13,137 bases of DNA from positions 1 to 13,137 of the forward strand of contig CAKSWT010000025.1 of assembly GCA_934512135.1 (NCBI GenBank). Direction: 5' to 3'. The notes beneath the pieces are model-generated. The model did not search any database, was not told where the DNA came from, and saw nothing but the letters and a program-made list of their open reading frames with translations. Made by a program: the position numbers and the translations under genes. This document shows, one piece after another, positions 1-7,947 of this stretch; positions within the stretch are counted from its first letter, which is position 1; each line of letters opens with the position of its first letter. This DNA is from an uncultured Oscillospiraceae bacterium (lineage in GTDB: Bacteria; Bacillota; Clostridia; Oscillospirales; Oscillospiraceae).

Positions 1-78
1 TTTTCACTTTCTTGCTGTATTTTACCATGTTCACGATAATTTTTCGAGCTGTGGTCTGAAATTATGGGACCATTATAG

Positions 79-372
79 AATCACAAAGACTACAAAAAAG
101 TTCATGTTGACACTTTTTTATCTGGATCCTATGCCAAGCACACATCAATAAGACCAGTCTCAGGTGACAAAAAACGTGACGTAGACATCATTGTTGTGAC
201 ATCCTATTCAGCAGATACAAATTCATCTGATGTTTTAACTGAGCTACAAGATGTACTTGCGCAGAAAAATGAATACAGCACTGCTGAAGTTCAGCATCAC
301 TCCGTCAGCATCGAAATGAGTGACATAAGCGTCGATGTAGTTCCAGTCATTGTAAACGAAGATAGCAAATAA
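79..372 (+). pseudogene. CD-NTase (CBASS-type nucleotidyltransferase) remnant
   Basis: This frame encodes part of the catalytic core of a CD-NTase, the enzyme that makes cyclic oligonucleotide signals in CBASS anti-phage defence. The visible marks are FLSGSYAKHTSIRP (G-S-Y nucleotide-binding motif, bases 115-156), KKRDVDIIVV (the first two metal-binding aspartates, bases 169-198) and ISVDVVPVI (the third aspartate, bases 325-351). The order and spacing fit the SMODS nucleotidyltransferase family. The piece is broken at both ends. In-frame stops lie at 76-78 and 37-39 with no start codon or ribosome binding site, and a TAA at 370-372 ends it straight after the third catalytic strand. About 100 residues survive, whereas the family is usually about 300 or longer. 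A possible frameshifted continuation (IIDLATKN, then TSP) can be read at 375-446, but this overlaps the presumed terminator of the next gene and is weak. No other CBASS gene is visible. It could be a fragment left by an insertion or deletion. Confidence 0.72.
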
Positions 373-394
373 CGAGAATCATTGATTTGGCAAC

Positions 395-448
395 AAAAAA
401 CAGAAGTCAAGTCTCTACCAGTCCAATCAGACGGTTCAGAACTTGACT
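395..448 (-). terminator. Candidate terminator of the first AraC gene
   Basis: On the minus strand, just after the stop codon of the regulator at 454, AGTCAAGT (448-441) pairs perfectly with ACTTGACT (412-405). Between them is a long loop that may fold further. A run of six T residues follows (the complement of the A-run at 395-400). The stem is short and the loop long, so this is only a moderate candidate. Confidence 0.4.
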
Positions 449-453
449 CCTAT

Positions 454-1740
454 TCACGGCGGAGCACACGCTTGCGCTCGATACTCTGATGGTGTGCAGC
501 CCATCTCTTTACGGAAAACGCGAGAAAAATAGTGTCGTCCACCAAAGCCTGTCTGCGCTGAGACCTGTTGAATCGTCAGATGCGTATGCAGAAGCAGTTC
601 GCAAGCCATCTCCAAGCGAAGCTTGCAGACACACGCATTGAATGTCATGCCACACTCCTGCCGAATCAGCCGGGACAGATAGGATGGCGATATCTGAAAA
701 TGCTCTGCTATATTGGTTGCGCTGAGGCTTTGGTTTCGGCAGTTTGCTTCAATGAAGCGCATTATGCGGACGCCTGTCCCCTGCTTTTCTGTGAGTTCTA
801 CCGAAAACAGTTCCGCAATGGTCTGAAATGACCCATGAAGCTGCTTTGTCAGCTCCTCAAAAGAATTCACCTGCGATATTGCGCTGACGGCATGTTCTAA
901 CCTCTGCAGGGAGAGGTTCGGCATCCGGACCGGATCGAATTGCAGCTCGCTCCATATAACAACCAGATGAAATTGGTGATTTACCAGGGCAATCAAACGT
1001 TTCAAGGTGGTTCCCTGCTGCATATGGAGCCTTACAAATTCACTGAGTGAGGTCTCCGCTTCAATGAAGTTTAGCTGAGTAAGATAATCCAGGAAACTGC
1101 GCTCAATTGTATGCAAGCGTTGTTCTGAAATAGATCGGAATTTTTGACAAATACTATTATAATCACTGACCAGAAGCGTATTGTTTGGGGTATAGTCTCT
1201 GGCTTGACAAGCCTCTGTATAGAGCTGATACAAATCAATGCGACCAACTTGTACGCTGCTGATGGAGATCCTGTTGGCAAATCCCAAATGCATATCCAAC
1301 ACAGACAGTATATCCGTCATATCGCAGCAAAGCCGCTTTACCAAGTCTCCGCACAGGATGCTGGCATCTGAGACCGTGCTGCTTTTGGGACGCATTATTG
1401 CTCCAACGTCTGACTCGGCCCGGAAGCAGATCACGGACATGTAGTCTTTAAGCTCCCCCTCCAAAACTGAGGCCACCGTTTCAAGGTCGTGCTGTTGATA
1501 ATAGGTTACACCCTGCTTGTCCAGAGGGGTGGCAGTTAGCCGCTTTGTGGGATCTGGCCGGGCGGACAGCAATGCCATGAGCATATAAGGAGAGTCCTGC
1601 TCCATATATAATTGCTCTGCCAGTGAGCGAATTGGGATTGGCTTACTCTGGTGCGTTATTATGGATTTTTCCAGCAGCGTCCGCTGAAGCTGCAGCTTGA
1701 CGGAAGCCAGTTCCTGTGTTAACTGATACATGTCGCCCAT
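454..1740 (-). CDS. AraC family transcriptional regulator (YesN-like)
   Basis: Predicted cytoplasmic DNA-binding regulator of 428 residues. The last ~105 residues form a typical AraC/XylS domain with two helix-turn-helix units. The first is around LSATNIAEHFQISPSYLSRL; the second contains TIQQVSAQTGFGG and ends in the signature FSRVFRKEMGCTPSEYR. The ~320-residue N-terminal part has no membrane segment. A stretch reading ISISSVQVGRIDLYQLYTEA looks like the degenerate GGDEF-like region found in many YesN-type regulators, followed by a helical linker; this is family-level recognition only. A GTG nine bases further upstream (1747-1749) also opens the frame, but it lies inside the ribosome binding site GAGGTG, so ATG at 1740 is preferred. 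The gene is divergent from the solute-binding lipoprotein gene at 1881 and shares a 140-base gap with it, so it most likely controls the 1881-5660 operon. The effector is unknown. Confidence 0.9.
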   Translation of the reverse strand: MGDMYQLTQELASVKLQLQRTLLEKSIITHQSKPIPIRSLAEQLYMEQDSPYMLMALLSARPDPTKRLTATPLDKQGVTYYQQHDLETVASVLEGELKDYMSVICFRAESDVGAIMRPKSSTVSDASILCGDLVKRLCCDMTDILSVLDMHLGFANRISISSVQVGRIDLYQLYTEACQARDYTPNNTLLVSDYNSICQKFRSISEQRLHTIERSFLDYLTQLNFIEAETSLSEFVRLHMQQGTTLKRLIALVNHQFHLVVIWSELQFDPVRMPNLSLQRLEHAVSAISQVNSFEELTKQLHGSFQTIAELFSVELTEKQGTGVRIMRFIEANCRNQSLSATNIAEHFQISPSYLSRLIRQECGMTFNACVCKLRLEMACELLLHTHLTIQQVSAQTGFGGRHYFSRVFRKEMGCTPSEYRAQACAPP

Positions 1741-1746
1741 ATTGTT

Positions 1747-1752
1747 CACCTC
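1747..1752 (-). promoter_or_regulatory. Ribosome binding site that fixes the regulator start
   Basis: GAGGTG on the minus strand lies six bases before the ATG at 1740. The alternative GTG start overlaps this motif, so it cannot use it. This supports the shorter protein. Confidence 0.6.
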
Positions 1753-1817
1753 AATGCTACTTTAGCAGAAATGCAAAAAAAGCGCAATAATTTCCCCCAC
1801 TATTATCAAACATAGAC

Positions 1818-1836
1818 CCTATCCGAATACCTATCC
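1818..1836 (+). repeat. CCTATCC direct repeat upstream of the lipoprotein promoter
   Basis: CCTATCC occurs at 1818-1824 and again at 1830-1836, starts 12 bases apart, immediately upstream of a TATAAT box. The first copy covers the place where a -35 element should be. AraC regulators often bind direct half-sites at or next to the -35 box, so this is a candidate operator for the divergent regulator. Two 7-base matches can also arise by chance. Confidence 0.4.
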
Positions 1837-1841
1837 TCCGA

Positions 1842-1847
1842 TATAAT
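1842..1847 (+). promoter_or_regulatory. Candidate -10 box of the left operon
   Basis: A perfect TATAAT lies 33 bases before the start codon of the lipoprotein gene. No good TTGACA-like element is found 16-18 bases upstream, which would suit a promoter that needs an activator such as the divergent AraC protein. The rest of the 1741-1880 gap contains the repeat noted above and the ribosome binding site AAGGAGG at 1866-1872. Confidence 0.5.
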
Positions 1848-1880
1848 ATTTATATCATCAAAAACAAGGAGGAATCATTC

Positions 1881-3599
1881 ATGAAATCCAAAGGAATTGG
1901 AAGTCTGCTGCTGGCCAGTCTTTTGCTGCTGAGCTTGCTTGCTGGCTGCGGGAACTCCGAATCAGAGGCCGCATCTGTCTCCGAGCCAACAGTTGTATCC
2001 GCTGAACCGGCAGAGGAAACGCCGGAAGCTGAACCTGTGACCGAACCTGATATTTCGTCAACTGAACCACTTGAAGAAACACCGAAACTTTCGGAGAATC
2101 CGACCTTGCCTCTGGCAGAAAATCTGACAACCTTGACCATGTTCACGAGTGAGGTCAACCTGATGGGCCCCATGGCGTCCCTTGGATATACGGACTACAA
2201 CGATTATGCATATATGCAGGAACTGGAGGCTCTGAGCAATGTCCACATAGATTTCACCTATGCGTCTTTTTTCACATATGGTGAAGAATTAAATCTGATG
2301 TTGGCCACTGGCGCTTACCCGGATATGATTAAGGGCCTGGATCTGAGCTTTTCCGGTGGTGCCGCCGCAGCTACTGAGCAAGAAATCTCCATAGATCTTA
2401 CAGACTATATGGAAGAGTTTGCGCCCCATTACCTTCAGGCGGTAAATAACGCAGGTATGACCGAGGACGTCACCTACAACGGAAGGTATCTGGATATCCA
2501 CGAGTTCTACGATGAATTTGAAATGGATCAGGGTATCTGCATCCGTCAGGATTGGCTGGATGAATTGAACCTGACTACTCCGTATACCTGGGAGCAGTTT
2601 TATGACGTACTCAAGGCGTTTAAATCCGAATACAACTGTTCTGATGCGCTGTTCTTCTCCGCCGAGTGTTACGTTTTGAATTACGGCGGATTTACGATTC
2701 CATACTTTGACTGTACCGGAAACAGTTTGCCCTACTATCATATTGATGGTACTGTTTACTGCTCACTTGCCACCGATGATTATCGCAACTATCTGGAGGA
2801 AATGAACCGCTATTTCAATGAGGGACTGATCAACCCAGATTTTATGTCCAACGCCACATCACGGTCCAACAGTGACAACTTTAATGAACAGATGCTGAAC
2901 AACCAGATTGGCATCTGGGCGTCTGCCACCAACGGCTTCACCACGCTGGATTCCATGGAGATGGAGGATGGCTTTGAATCCTCTGCGCTGGTAGGTCCCG
3001 CAGACAATGAGGGCGACGTCAGTTACTGCGCTTCCGTTGTCAATCATGATTCAATCAACATTGCAATTACTACCGCCTGCGACGAAGTAGAGCTGGCATT
3101 GCAGTGGCTGGATTACTGGTATACAAAAGACGGAATCCTTCGCTATAACTACGGGATTGAGAATCAGGATTACACCGTCGAGGATGATGGCTCCATCACA
3201 ATCAGCGACAGCATCCTGAACAACGATCTTGGTGTCTCTGTCAATGAGTATATGCGCAAAGACTGTGCCTACTCAATCTTTGCGGGGCTGGCATTGCGGC
3301 ACCGCCTGGACTTCACCATGACAGACAAGCAATTGGAGGCATGGGATATTTGGACGGCAGTTGCTGACGGTTCCTGGAATCTGCCTGAAGCACTGACACT
3401 AGATACGGATGCAGCATCAGACGAAGCAGCTATGGCCTCTGACATTGCTACCTACGCCTCTGAGATGATTCCCAAATTTATACTCGGCAGCGCAGATATC
3501 AACGATGATACCGTCTGGGCCGAATATTGCAGCAGCCTTGAGAACATGGGCTTGAATGATTGTGTTGCCCTGTGGCAAAACGCCCTGGACGATTTCTGA
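1881..3599 (+). CDS. Extracellular solute-binding lipoprotein (ABC-type)
   Basis: Predicted substrate-binding lipoprotein of 572 residues anchored to the outer face of the membrane. Residues 1-22 form a signal peptide (MKSKG, then a Leu-rich core) ending in the lipobox LAGC, with lipidated Cys23. Residues 24-80 are an acidic Glu/Pro/Thr/Ser-rich tether. The remainder resembles the large (~550-residue) extracellular solute-binding proteins of Firmicutes (family 1, LplA-like), including the stretch IRQDWLDELNL followed by FKSEYNC. AAGGAGG eight bases before the ATG supports the start. It is the first gene of an operon with the reductase at 3684. It is clearly a paralogue of the lipoprotein at 10283: they share IR-DWLD, the FK-YNC block and the C-terminal MIPKF/GSAD region. 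No permease or ATPase gene is present in the window, so import would need a transporter elsewhere. The ligand is unknown; an LplA-like fold suggests sugars or peptides, but the neighbouring reductase argues for something reducible. Confidence 0.88.
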   Translation: MKSKGIGSLLLASLLLLSLLAGCGNSESEAASVSEPTVVSAEPAEETPEAEPVTEPDISSTEPLEETPKLSENPTLPLAENLTTLTMFTSEVNLMGPMASLGYTDYNDYAYMQELEALSNVHIDFTYASFFTYGEELNLMLATGAYPDMIKGLDLSFSGGAAAATEQEISIDLTDYMEEFAPHYLQAVNNAGMTEDVTYNGRYLDIHEFYDEFEMDQGICIRQDWLDELNLTTPYTWEQFYDVLKAFKSEYNCSDALFFSAECYVLNYGGFTIPYFDCTGNSLPYYHIDGTVYCSLATDDYRNYLEEMNRYFNEGLINPDFMSNATSRSNSDNFNEQMLNNQIGIWASATNGFTTLDSMEMEDGFESSALVGPADNEGDVSYCASVVNHDSINIAITTACDEVELALQWLDYWYTKDGILRYNYGIENQDYTVEDDGSITISDSILNNDLGVSVNEYMRKDCAYSIFAGLALRHRLDFTMTDKQLEAWDIWTAVADGSWNLPEALTLDTDAASDEAAMASDIATYASEMIPKFILGSADINDDTVWAEYCSSLENMGLNDCVALWQNALDDF

Positions 3600-3617
3600 T
3601 CCTGACCAAATAATTGT

Positions 3618-3653
3618 CCTGCCGCCCATGGCAGTCTGACCGTTGGCGGCAGG
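3618..3653 (+). other. Intercistronic hairpin
   Basis: CCTGCCGCC (3618-3626) pairs perfectly with GGCGGCAGG (3645-3653) in the gap between the lipoprotein and reductase genes. No T-run follows, so it is probably not a full terminator. Such stems often protect the 3' end of a highly expressed binding-protein message or lower expression of the next gene. Confidence 0.5.
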
Positions 3654-3683
3654 GCATCTATATCATGTGAGGGGGTAAACTTC

Positions 3684-5660
3684 ATGTCAACAAACTATTC
3701 ACACATTCTGTCGCCGCTTCGCGTTCAGAACCATTTTCTTAAAAATCGAATCATGCTGACCAAATGCGTGTCGGGCGAACTGCAGGGAGCAGAGCACGCA
3801 CCGGCGGAGAGCACTGTGCGCTGGATCACGGACATGGCAAAGAACGCAGCCATACTGGTGATCGAGGGAGGTTTTTTCCCGGAGTGTGCCGGAACTACCG
3901 CAGCCACAAATGAATACCACCTGGAGAACACTATGGTACAAAACGTGGTGCAGCGAACGGTACACCGCGTCCATGCAGAAGGCTCCCTGCTGTTGGCATC
4001 GCTGCATAATTCTCTTCCGATGCACTTCCGCATTTCTGAGATCCGGGATCGCACCTATTTCATTCCCGGATTGGCGCGGTTCGGCCCCTGGGATATGGAC
4101 GATAAGCCGGAGGCCACAGTCCAGCAGCTGCATGAGACAGTGGACATGCTGATCCAGCATGCGGTGTTTTTCAAGAACATGGGGTTCGATGGAATTCACT
4201 TGTACATGGGACATGGGGGCTCCATTTTCTGCTCCGCACTGTCTCCTGTCCTGAATCAGCGCACGGATGCATACGGCGGCAGCCTGGAAAATCGTATGCG
4301 CCTTTGCGATGAGCTTTTCCAGGGCATCAAAAAAGCCTGCGGCGAGGATTTCCTGATAGCCACAAATCTGGCTGGTCAAGAAGGACTCCCCGGCGGGTAT
4401 ACAGTGGAAGACTATGTACAAATGTGTCGACACTGGGAAGGATTTGTGGATATCCATCAGATTGGCATGGGTATCATGGATCGTGCCGGCATTACACATC
4501 TGACCCCCAAGTCTGAGCCTGTTACTTTGGGATATGCGAAAGCGCTGAAGCATGCCGGGATCCAGGCCATTGTTTGTCCCAGTATTGATTTCCATGATGT
4601 GGACGACAATGAGCGATATCTTGCCGAAGGCAGCTGCGACATGATCGGGCTGGCCACGCCATTGATTGCGGAGCCAGAATATGTAAAAAAGCTCCGGTCA
4701 AACAAGGGTGAACGTATTCGCCCCTGTATCGGATGCGGGAAGTGTCATGGTGCCATGTGCTCAGTCAACCCGCGCCACGGGCTGAGCCATATCTGGGATA
4801 CGCTGTTTGATGCTCCTGTACAAGTCAAGCGCGTTGCTGTGATCGGTGGCGGCCCGGCTGGGATGGAGGCTGCCATTGCCGCAGCACGGCGTGGTCATCA
4901 GGTGACGCTGTTTGAACGAGAGGGCCGCCTGGGAGGCCAACTGCGCCATAGTGACTATCTGCCCGGAAAGTGGCAGCTGAAGTCGTTTATGGATTATTTA
5001 ATTCAGGAACTTCAGCGCAGTTGTGTGGACATCCGGCTGGGAACCGAGGCTGTGCCTGAAATCATACAGGGATACGATGCGGTCGTTGCAGCCTGCGGCT
5101 CCGATGGAAAGCAGCTAAATGTGCCGGGCGGCGACAGTACCTTCGTCTGGCAGCCTACGGATGTGTTCGGGAACAGCAATCGTCTGGGAACTAACGTCGT
5201 AGTCTGCGGTGGCGGTTCCATCGGTATGGATGTGGCGCTGTATCTGGCATCTTCCGGCCATCAGGTCACAGTTATTACGCGGCAGCGGGGTGTGGGCTTT
5301 GGTGCGGACTCTCACGACAAATCCGATATTGTCAAGGCACGTAAAATCGACAATCCCCATATTGTCTGTGAGACTACAGTTACAGAGATTCGTCCTGGTC
5401 AGGTTCTATGTGCTGGCCCGGATGGCACAAGGACAATTCCCTTTGACGACGTGGTTGTCTCAGCCGGGCGGACGCCGCGGCTTGACGCTTGTGCACAGTT
5501 TGCAGCTGTCGCGGAGGAATTTTATGTGGCGGGAGACTGCTGCCGTTCCTCGAACCCCATGAATGGCAGAATGGGTGCTAGCAAGACACATGTCATGCAG
5601 CCCTCCTTTGATATACAAAACGCAACTTTCACCGGATACACCGCCGGCAGCAGGATTTAA
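3684..5660 (+). CDS. OYE-type FMN/[4Fe-4S]/FAD oxidoreductase (2-enoate reductase-like)
   Basis: Predicted cytoplasmic NAD(P)H-dependent reductase of 658 residues, with the domain order of 2,4-dienoyl-CoA reductase (FadH), BaiCD/BaiH and trimethylamine dehydrogenase. Residues 1-340 form an OYE-type FMN barrel (LKNRIMLTK near the start; NQRTDAYGGSLENR at 191-204). Cysteines 348, 351, 354 and 359 should bind a [4Fe-4S] cluster. An FAD site begins at VIGGGPAGMEAA (386-397), an NAD(P)H site at VVCGGGSIGMD (506-516), and YVAGDC lies at 614-619. Family members usually reduce an activated C=C bond of an organic acid, CoA ester, steroid or similar substrate. Oddities: the catalytic Tyr of FadH is Ser180; the Q-x-x-H-x-G-R flavin motif is replaced by ASLHNS near 105-110; Thr325 stands where the family has a flavin-binding Arg; the last cysteine gap is short. 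GAGGGGG at 3669-3675 supports the start. It is co-transcribed with the lipoprotein gene and ends before a strong terminator. The substrate is unknown. Confidence 0.88.
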   Translation: MSTNYSHILSPLRVQNHFLKNRIMLTKCVSGELQGAEHAPAESTVRWITDMAKNAAILVIEGGFFPECAGTTAATNEYHLENTMVQNVVQRTVHRVHAEGSLLLASLHNSLPMHFRISEIRDRTYFIPGLARFGPWDMDDKPEATVQQLHETVDMLIQHAVFFKNMGFDGIHLYMGHGGSIFCSALSPVLNQRTDAYGGSLENRMRLCDELFQGIKKACGEDFLIATNLAGQEGLPGGYTVEDYVQMCRHWEGFVDIHQIGMGIMDRAGITHLTPKSEPVTLGYAKALKHAGIQAIVCPSIDFHDVDDNERYLAEGSCDMIGLATPLIAEPEYVKKLRSNKGERIRPCIGCGKCHGAMCSVNPRHGLSHIWDTLFDAPVQVKRVAVIGGGPAGMEAAIAAARRGHQVTLFEREGRLGGQLRHSDYLPGKWQLKSFMDYLIQELQRSCVDIRLGTEAVPEIIQGYDAVVAACGSDGKQLNVPGGDSTFVWQPTDVFGNSNRLGTNVVVCGGGSIGMDVALYLASSGHQVTVITRQRGVGFGADSHDKSDIVKARKIDNPHIVCETTVTEIRPGQVLCAGPDGTRTIPFDDVVVSAGRTPRLDACAQFAAVAEEFYVAGDCCRSSNPMNGRMGASKTHVMQPSFDIQNATFTGYTAGSRI

Positions 5661-5695
5661 AAGGTCTGCTGGATTAAGAGATTTATTGGGTATTG

Positions 5696-5743
5696 AAAAC
5701 CTGCGGGAGAACACTTTAGAGATTCTCCCGCAGGTTTTCTTTT
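5696..5743. terminator. Bidirectional intrinsic terminator
   Basis: AAAACCTGCGGGAGAA (5696-5711) is the exact reverse complement of 5723-5738, giving a perfect 16-bp stem with an 11-base loop. The plus strand continues TTTTCTTTT (5735-5743), and the minus-strand copy also ends in T residues. It sits between convergent genes and should stop transcripts from both the reductase operon and the truncated AraC gene. Confidence 0.9.
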
Positions 5744-5754
5744 GGTAATGGTTT

Positions 5755-6333
5755 CTATGGATTTTGTTCTATACGGCACTGTAGCCTGTACTGTCCCGGA
5801 GGCATTCCCACCGCCTTGCGGAAAACTCGCTGCATCGTTGAAATGCTGGCAAAACCGGTATGACTGCTTATTTCCTGCAAGGTCATCTCTGTAGTTTCCA
5901 GATCGTGCTTGACCAGTTCGATGCGAGAACGGCGAATATAGTCCGACGGAGAGATTCCGTGCTGCTTTTTGAACGATGCAGAGACGAGCGCCTGGCTCAT
6001 ATTGAAAATCCGCGAGAGCATGGAGACATCCAATGTGCTGTCGCATAGATTATCGTCAATAAACGCCAGAATTTCATTCCCCTGACTGCTTTTGGCTGCT
6101 GAATTATGAACGGATCGTTTTTGAGCTTCCATACGTGCCGCATGGACAAATGCTTCGAACTGCTCCTGTAGTTCAGACCTGGTACTCGCGGTGTTCAGCA
6201 TATTGAAAATTCCATGCTTCGCAAGGAAGCTCTTACTTGTAATGTTCATGTCATCCAGCATCAGCACAAGCTGGTTCAGGAATGAGAAAAAGCGATAGTG
6301 AACAATCCGTAAGGAATGTACATCCGATAGCAT
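5755..6333 (-). pseudogene. 5'-truncated AraC family regulator
   Basis: The C-terminal AraC/XylS domain is intact. STLDVSMLSRIFNMSQALVS forms the first helix-turn-helix, and LQEISSHTGFASISTM followed by VFRKAVGMPPGQYR forms the second. Before it lies a helical linker including FFSFLNQLVLMLDDMNI, matching the middle of YesN-type regulators. The ~200-residue N-terminal sensor part of its two full-length neighbours (428 and 416 residues) is missing. The frame stays open to 6453, but the extra residues resemble no protein region and run through a strong hairpin at 6367-6393, so I take them as non-coding. The in-frame ATG at 6333 has no ribosome binding site. The STM-R-F-K pattern in the second helix is shared with the regulator at 6659-7909, which suggests closer kinship to that copy. 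It may be a relic of a rearranged or lost module. A short functional DNA-binding protein of ~190 residues is possible but less likely. Confidence 0.65.
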
Positions 6334-6366
6334 AATAATGTAAGCGTAAACTGTAGTGATGTTATA

Positions 6367-6393
6367 GCCCGGCAGCACACATGGCTGTCGGGC
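6367..6393. other. 10-bp stem hairpin at the AraC truncation point
   Basis: GCCCGGCAGC (6367-6376) pairs with GCTGTCGGGC (6384-6393), with one G-U pair and a seven-base loop. The plus strand continues GTATTTTA, so it resembles a weak plus-strand terminator, although no plus-strand gene reads into it. It may be a leftover of deleted DNA. Confidence 0.5.
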
Positions 6394-6579
6394 GTATTTT
6401 ATGCTCTTGGCACAAACGAAAAATGGTAATCTCCGAAGCGCATGGCCTCGCAAAGCCTACAAGTTATAACAATGGTTTCGCAGGAGGTCATCTTTGCCGT
6501 CCTCAGCGAGGCAGTATTTTGATTTGTCGAACCAGGGGACCGCAGTTGGAACTCCAGTGTTGGCTATCTGAGAGTAGAC

Positions 6580-6605
6580 GGAGCTGTCTCATTTTAGGCA
6601 GCTCC
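6580..6605. terminator. Hairpin downstream of the third AraC gene
   Basis: GGAGCTGTC (6580-6588) pairs with GGCAGCTCC (6597-6605), with one G-U pair and an eight-base AT-rich loop. It lies 54 bases past the stop codon of the minus-strand regulator and could end its transcript. However, no clear T-run follows on the minus strand, while the plus strand continues ATTTTAG. Direction and function are uncertain. Confidence 0.4.
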
Positions 6606-6658
6606 ATTTTAGGGTCGCGGTAGGTTTGCATAATTTCCGGTTGGATGCTTGTGGGTGC

Positions 6659-7909
6659 TCAGTTTCCCATGCCGACGTTCTTGGTCTGACAGTTTCGGCG
6701 GTACTGGGCCGGGGTACCCAGGCAGGTTTTTTGAAATGCCCGATACATGGTGGACAGGGTGCAGTAGCCCGCCTCCCGGGAAATCTGCTCCAGGCCCTGG
6801 GAGGGATGGGACTCAATCAGCAGTCTTGCCCGCTCCAACCGCTTGCTCTGAATGAATTCCAACAGGGACAGGCCGTAATAGGCCCGGAACTCCGCCGTCA
6901 GCTGGCTCCGGTTCACGCCCATATCCTCGGCGATCTGGGATACAGACAGCTCCATATCCCCGATGTGCTCCTCCACATAGAGGTGTACTGCCCGGAGGCG
7001 TCTCGTGTTGAAGGCCTGATTCAACTCCCGACGGCGCTCATGGAGCTGGGTCAGAATCTCCGTCAGGTTGGCCGTGTAGGCGCTTTCGCTGTCGCCCCCC
7101 ATGATCCGTCCGGGAATCTGCTCCTTCTGGAGGAAGCTGTCATCAATCACAGCCTCTCCCGTCAGACGATCCAGGAGAATCAGGCTGAAGCTCTGCATCT
7201 GGCGGTGGAGGGACTCAATGGAAAAGGAGGCGTTCCGGCGGAGGGTTTGCACAATTTCTCGGACAGACTGCTCCACCTGAAAGTCCGGGCTTCCCAGCTG
7301 TTCCCCCAGTGCCGCAGACAGCCGTCGGTAGTCGTTGACCGAGTCATTGTCCCCCAGGGCGGTCTGCTGCTTCAGATCCAGAAAGTAGATTTGGGGTGAT
7401 TCTTGGAAAAACCGGAGAAAATCCAGACCGTGACGGAGGGAATTCGCCGCATGAAAGATGCCCTGGCAACCCTCCTCATCCCTACTGATGAGGACGTGCA
7501 CTGTGGGATCAGCCTCCATCAGCCGCTGACAGCAGCTATTCATCTGCCAGTAGAACCATTCCCCCTGGAGGGGCGGGTCAAAGATCAGAAGCCCGTAGAG
7601 GCAGCCGTCGGAGGTAAACAGATGCTTTCGGAATTCGCGGAAAATGGAGTGGATCATTTGCAGGAGGAAATTGGGCCTCTCCTGAAGGAGCAGATCCGCT
7701 GTCCACTGGATTCCGTTGTCGAACTGCACCAGAATATAGGTCATTTGATCCTGCAGGTCGATGCCGAAAAGCCGGAGCTTTTCCACCGCATCCCGGGCAG
7801 GCCCCATCTTGTTATGCAGAAGCACATCAAAGTAGTCGCCAATTCGCAAAGACCGTTCAATCCAGCGGAATTCCTCCTCCTTTTTTGGATGGTTTTCAAA
7901 AATATACAC
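6659..7909 (-). CDS. AraC family transcriptional regulator (YesN-like)
   Basis: Predicted cytoplasmic regulator of 416 residues. The AraC/XylS DNA-binding domain spans about 311-416. The first helix-turn-helix is around LSVSQIAEDMGVNRSQLTAE. The second contains GLEQISREAGYCTLSTM and ends in YRAFQKTCLGTPAQYRR. The N-terminal ~300 residues have no membrane segment; VHVLISRDEEGCQGIFHAANSL resembles the degenerate GGDEF-like region of YesN-type proteins. The start is a GTG at 7907-7909, preceded on the minus strand by GGGGTG at a normal distance; no nearby ATG gives the same N-terminus. The gene is divergent from the reductase at 8120, separated by 210 bases. A repeat lying between the -35 and -10 boxes of its own candidate promoter suggests self-repression. 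It likely controls the 8120-to-window-end operon. It is a diverged paralogue of the regulator at 454-1740. Confidence 0.88.
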   Translation of the reverse strand: MYIFENHPKKEEEFRWIERSLRIGDYFDVLLHNKMGPARDAVEKLRLFGIDLQDQMTYILVQFDNGIQWTADLLLQERPNFLLQMIHSIFREFRKHLFTSDGCLYGLLIFDPPLQGEWFYWQMNSCCQRLMEADPTVHVLISRDEEGCQGIFHAANSLRHGLDFLRFFQESPQIYFLDLKQQTALGDNDSVNDYRRLSAALGEQLGSPDFQVEQSVREIVQTLRRNASFSIESLHRQMQSFSLILLDRLTGEAVIDDSFLQKEQIPGRIMGGDSESAYTANLTEILTQLHERRRELNQAFNTRRLRAVHLYVEEHIGDMELSVSQIAEDMGVNRSQLTAEFRAYYGLSLLEFIQSKRLERARLLIESHPSQGLEQISREAGYCTLSTMYRAFQKTCLGTPAQYRRNCQTKNVGMGN

Positions 7910-7947
7910 TAAAACACCCCATTCCCATTGAAATTTCTCGTATTTTC

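Larger units (their letters stand above)
6334..6658. other. Non-coding junction with two hairpins
   Basis: This 325-base stretch lies between the truncated AraC gene and the third AraC gene. I see no convincing gene. An 80-codon plus-strand frame at 6381-6623 has no ribosome binding site and no recognisable content. Two hairpins are present and listed separately. ATTTTAGG is repeated at 6591-6598 and 6606-6613. The stretch also separates the less G+C-rich left half from the more G+C-rich right half, so it may be a recombination scar or the decayed end of a mobile element. No transposase or terminal inverted repeats could be identified. Confidence 0.5.

Noticed and set aside
3699..4595. Minus-strand open frame of 298 codons opposite the first reductase
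   Set aside because: Shadow of the coding strand, rich in Cys and His from reversed codons and without a start signal.
6381..6623. Small 80-codon plus-strand frame between the second and third AraC genes
   Set aside because: No ribosome binding site, it starts inside a hairpin, and the composition does not look like protein. Treated as junction DNA.
6626..7399. Plus-strand open frame of 257 codons opposite the third AraC gene
   Set aside because: The minus-strand AraC domain is unmistakable. The plus-strand translation is Leu/Gln/Gly-rich with no recognisable motif.
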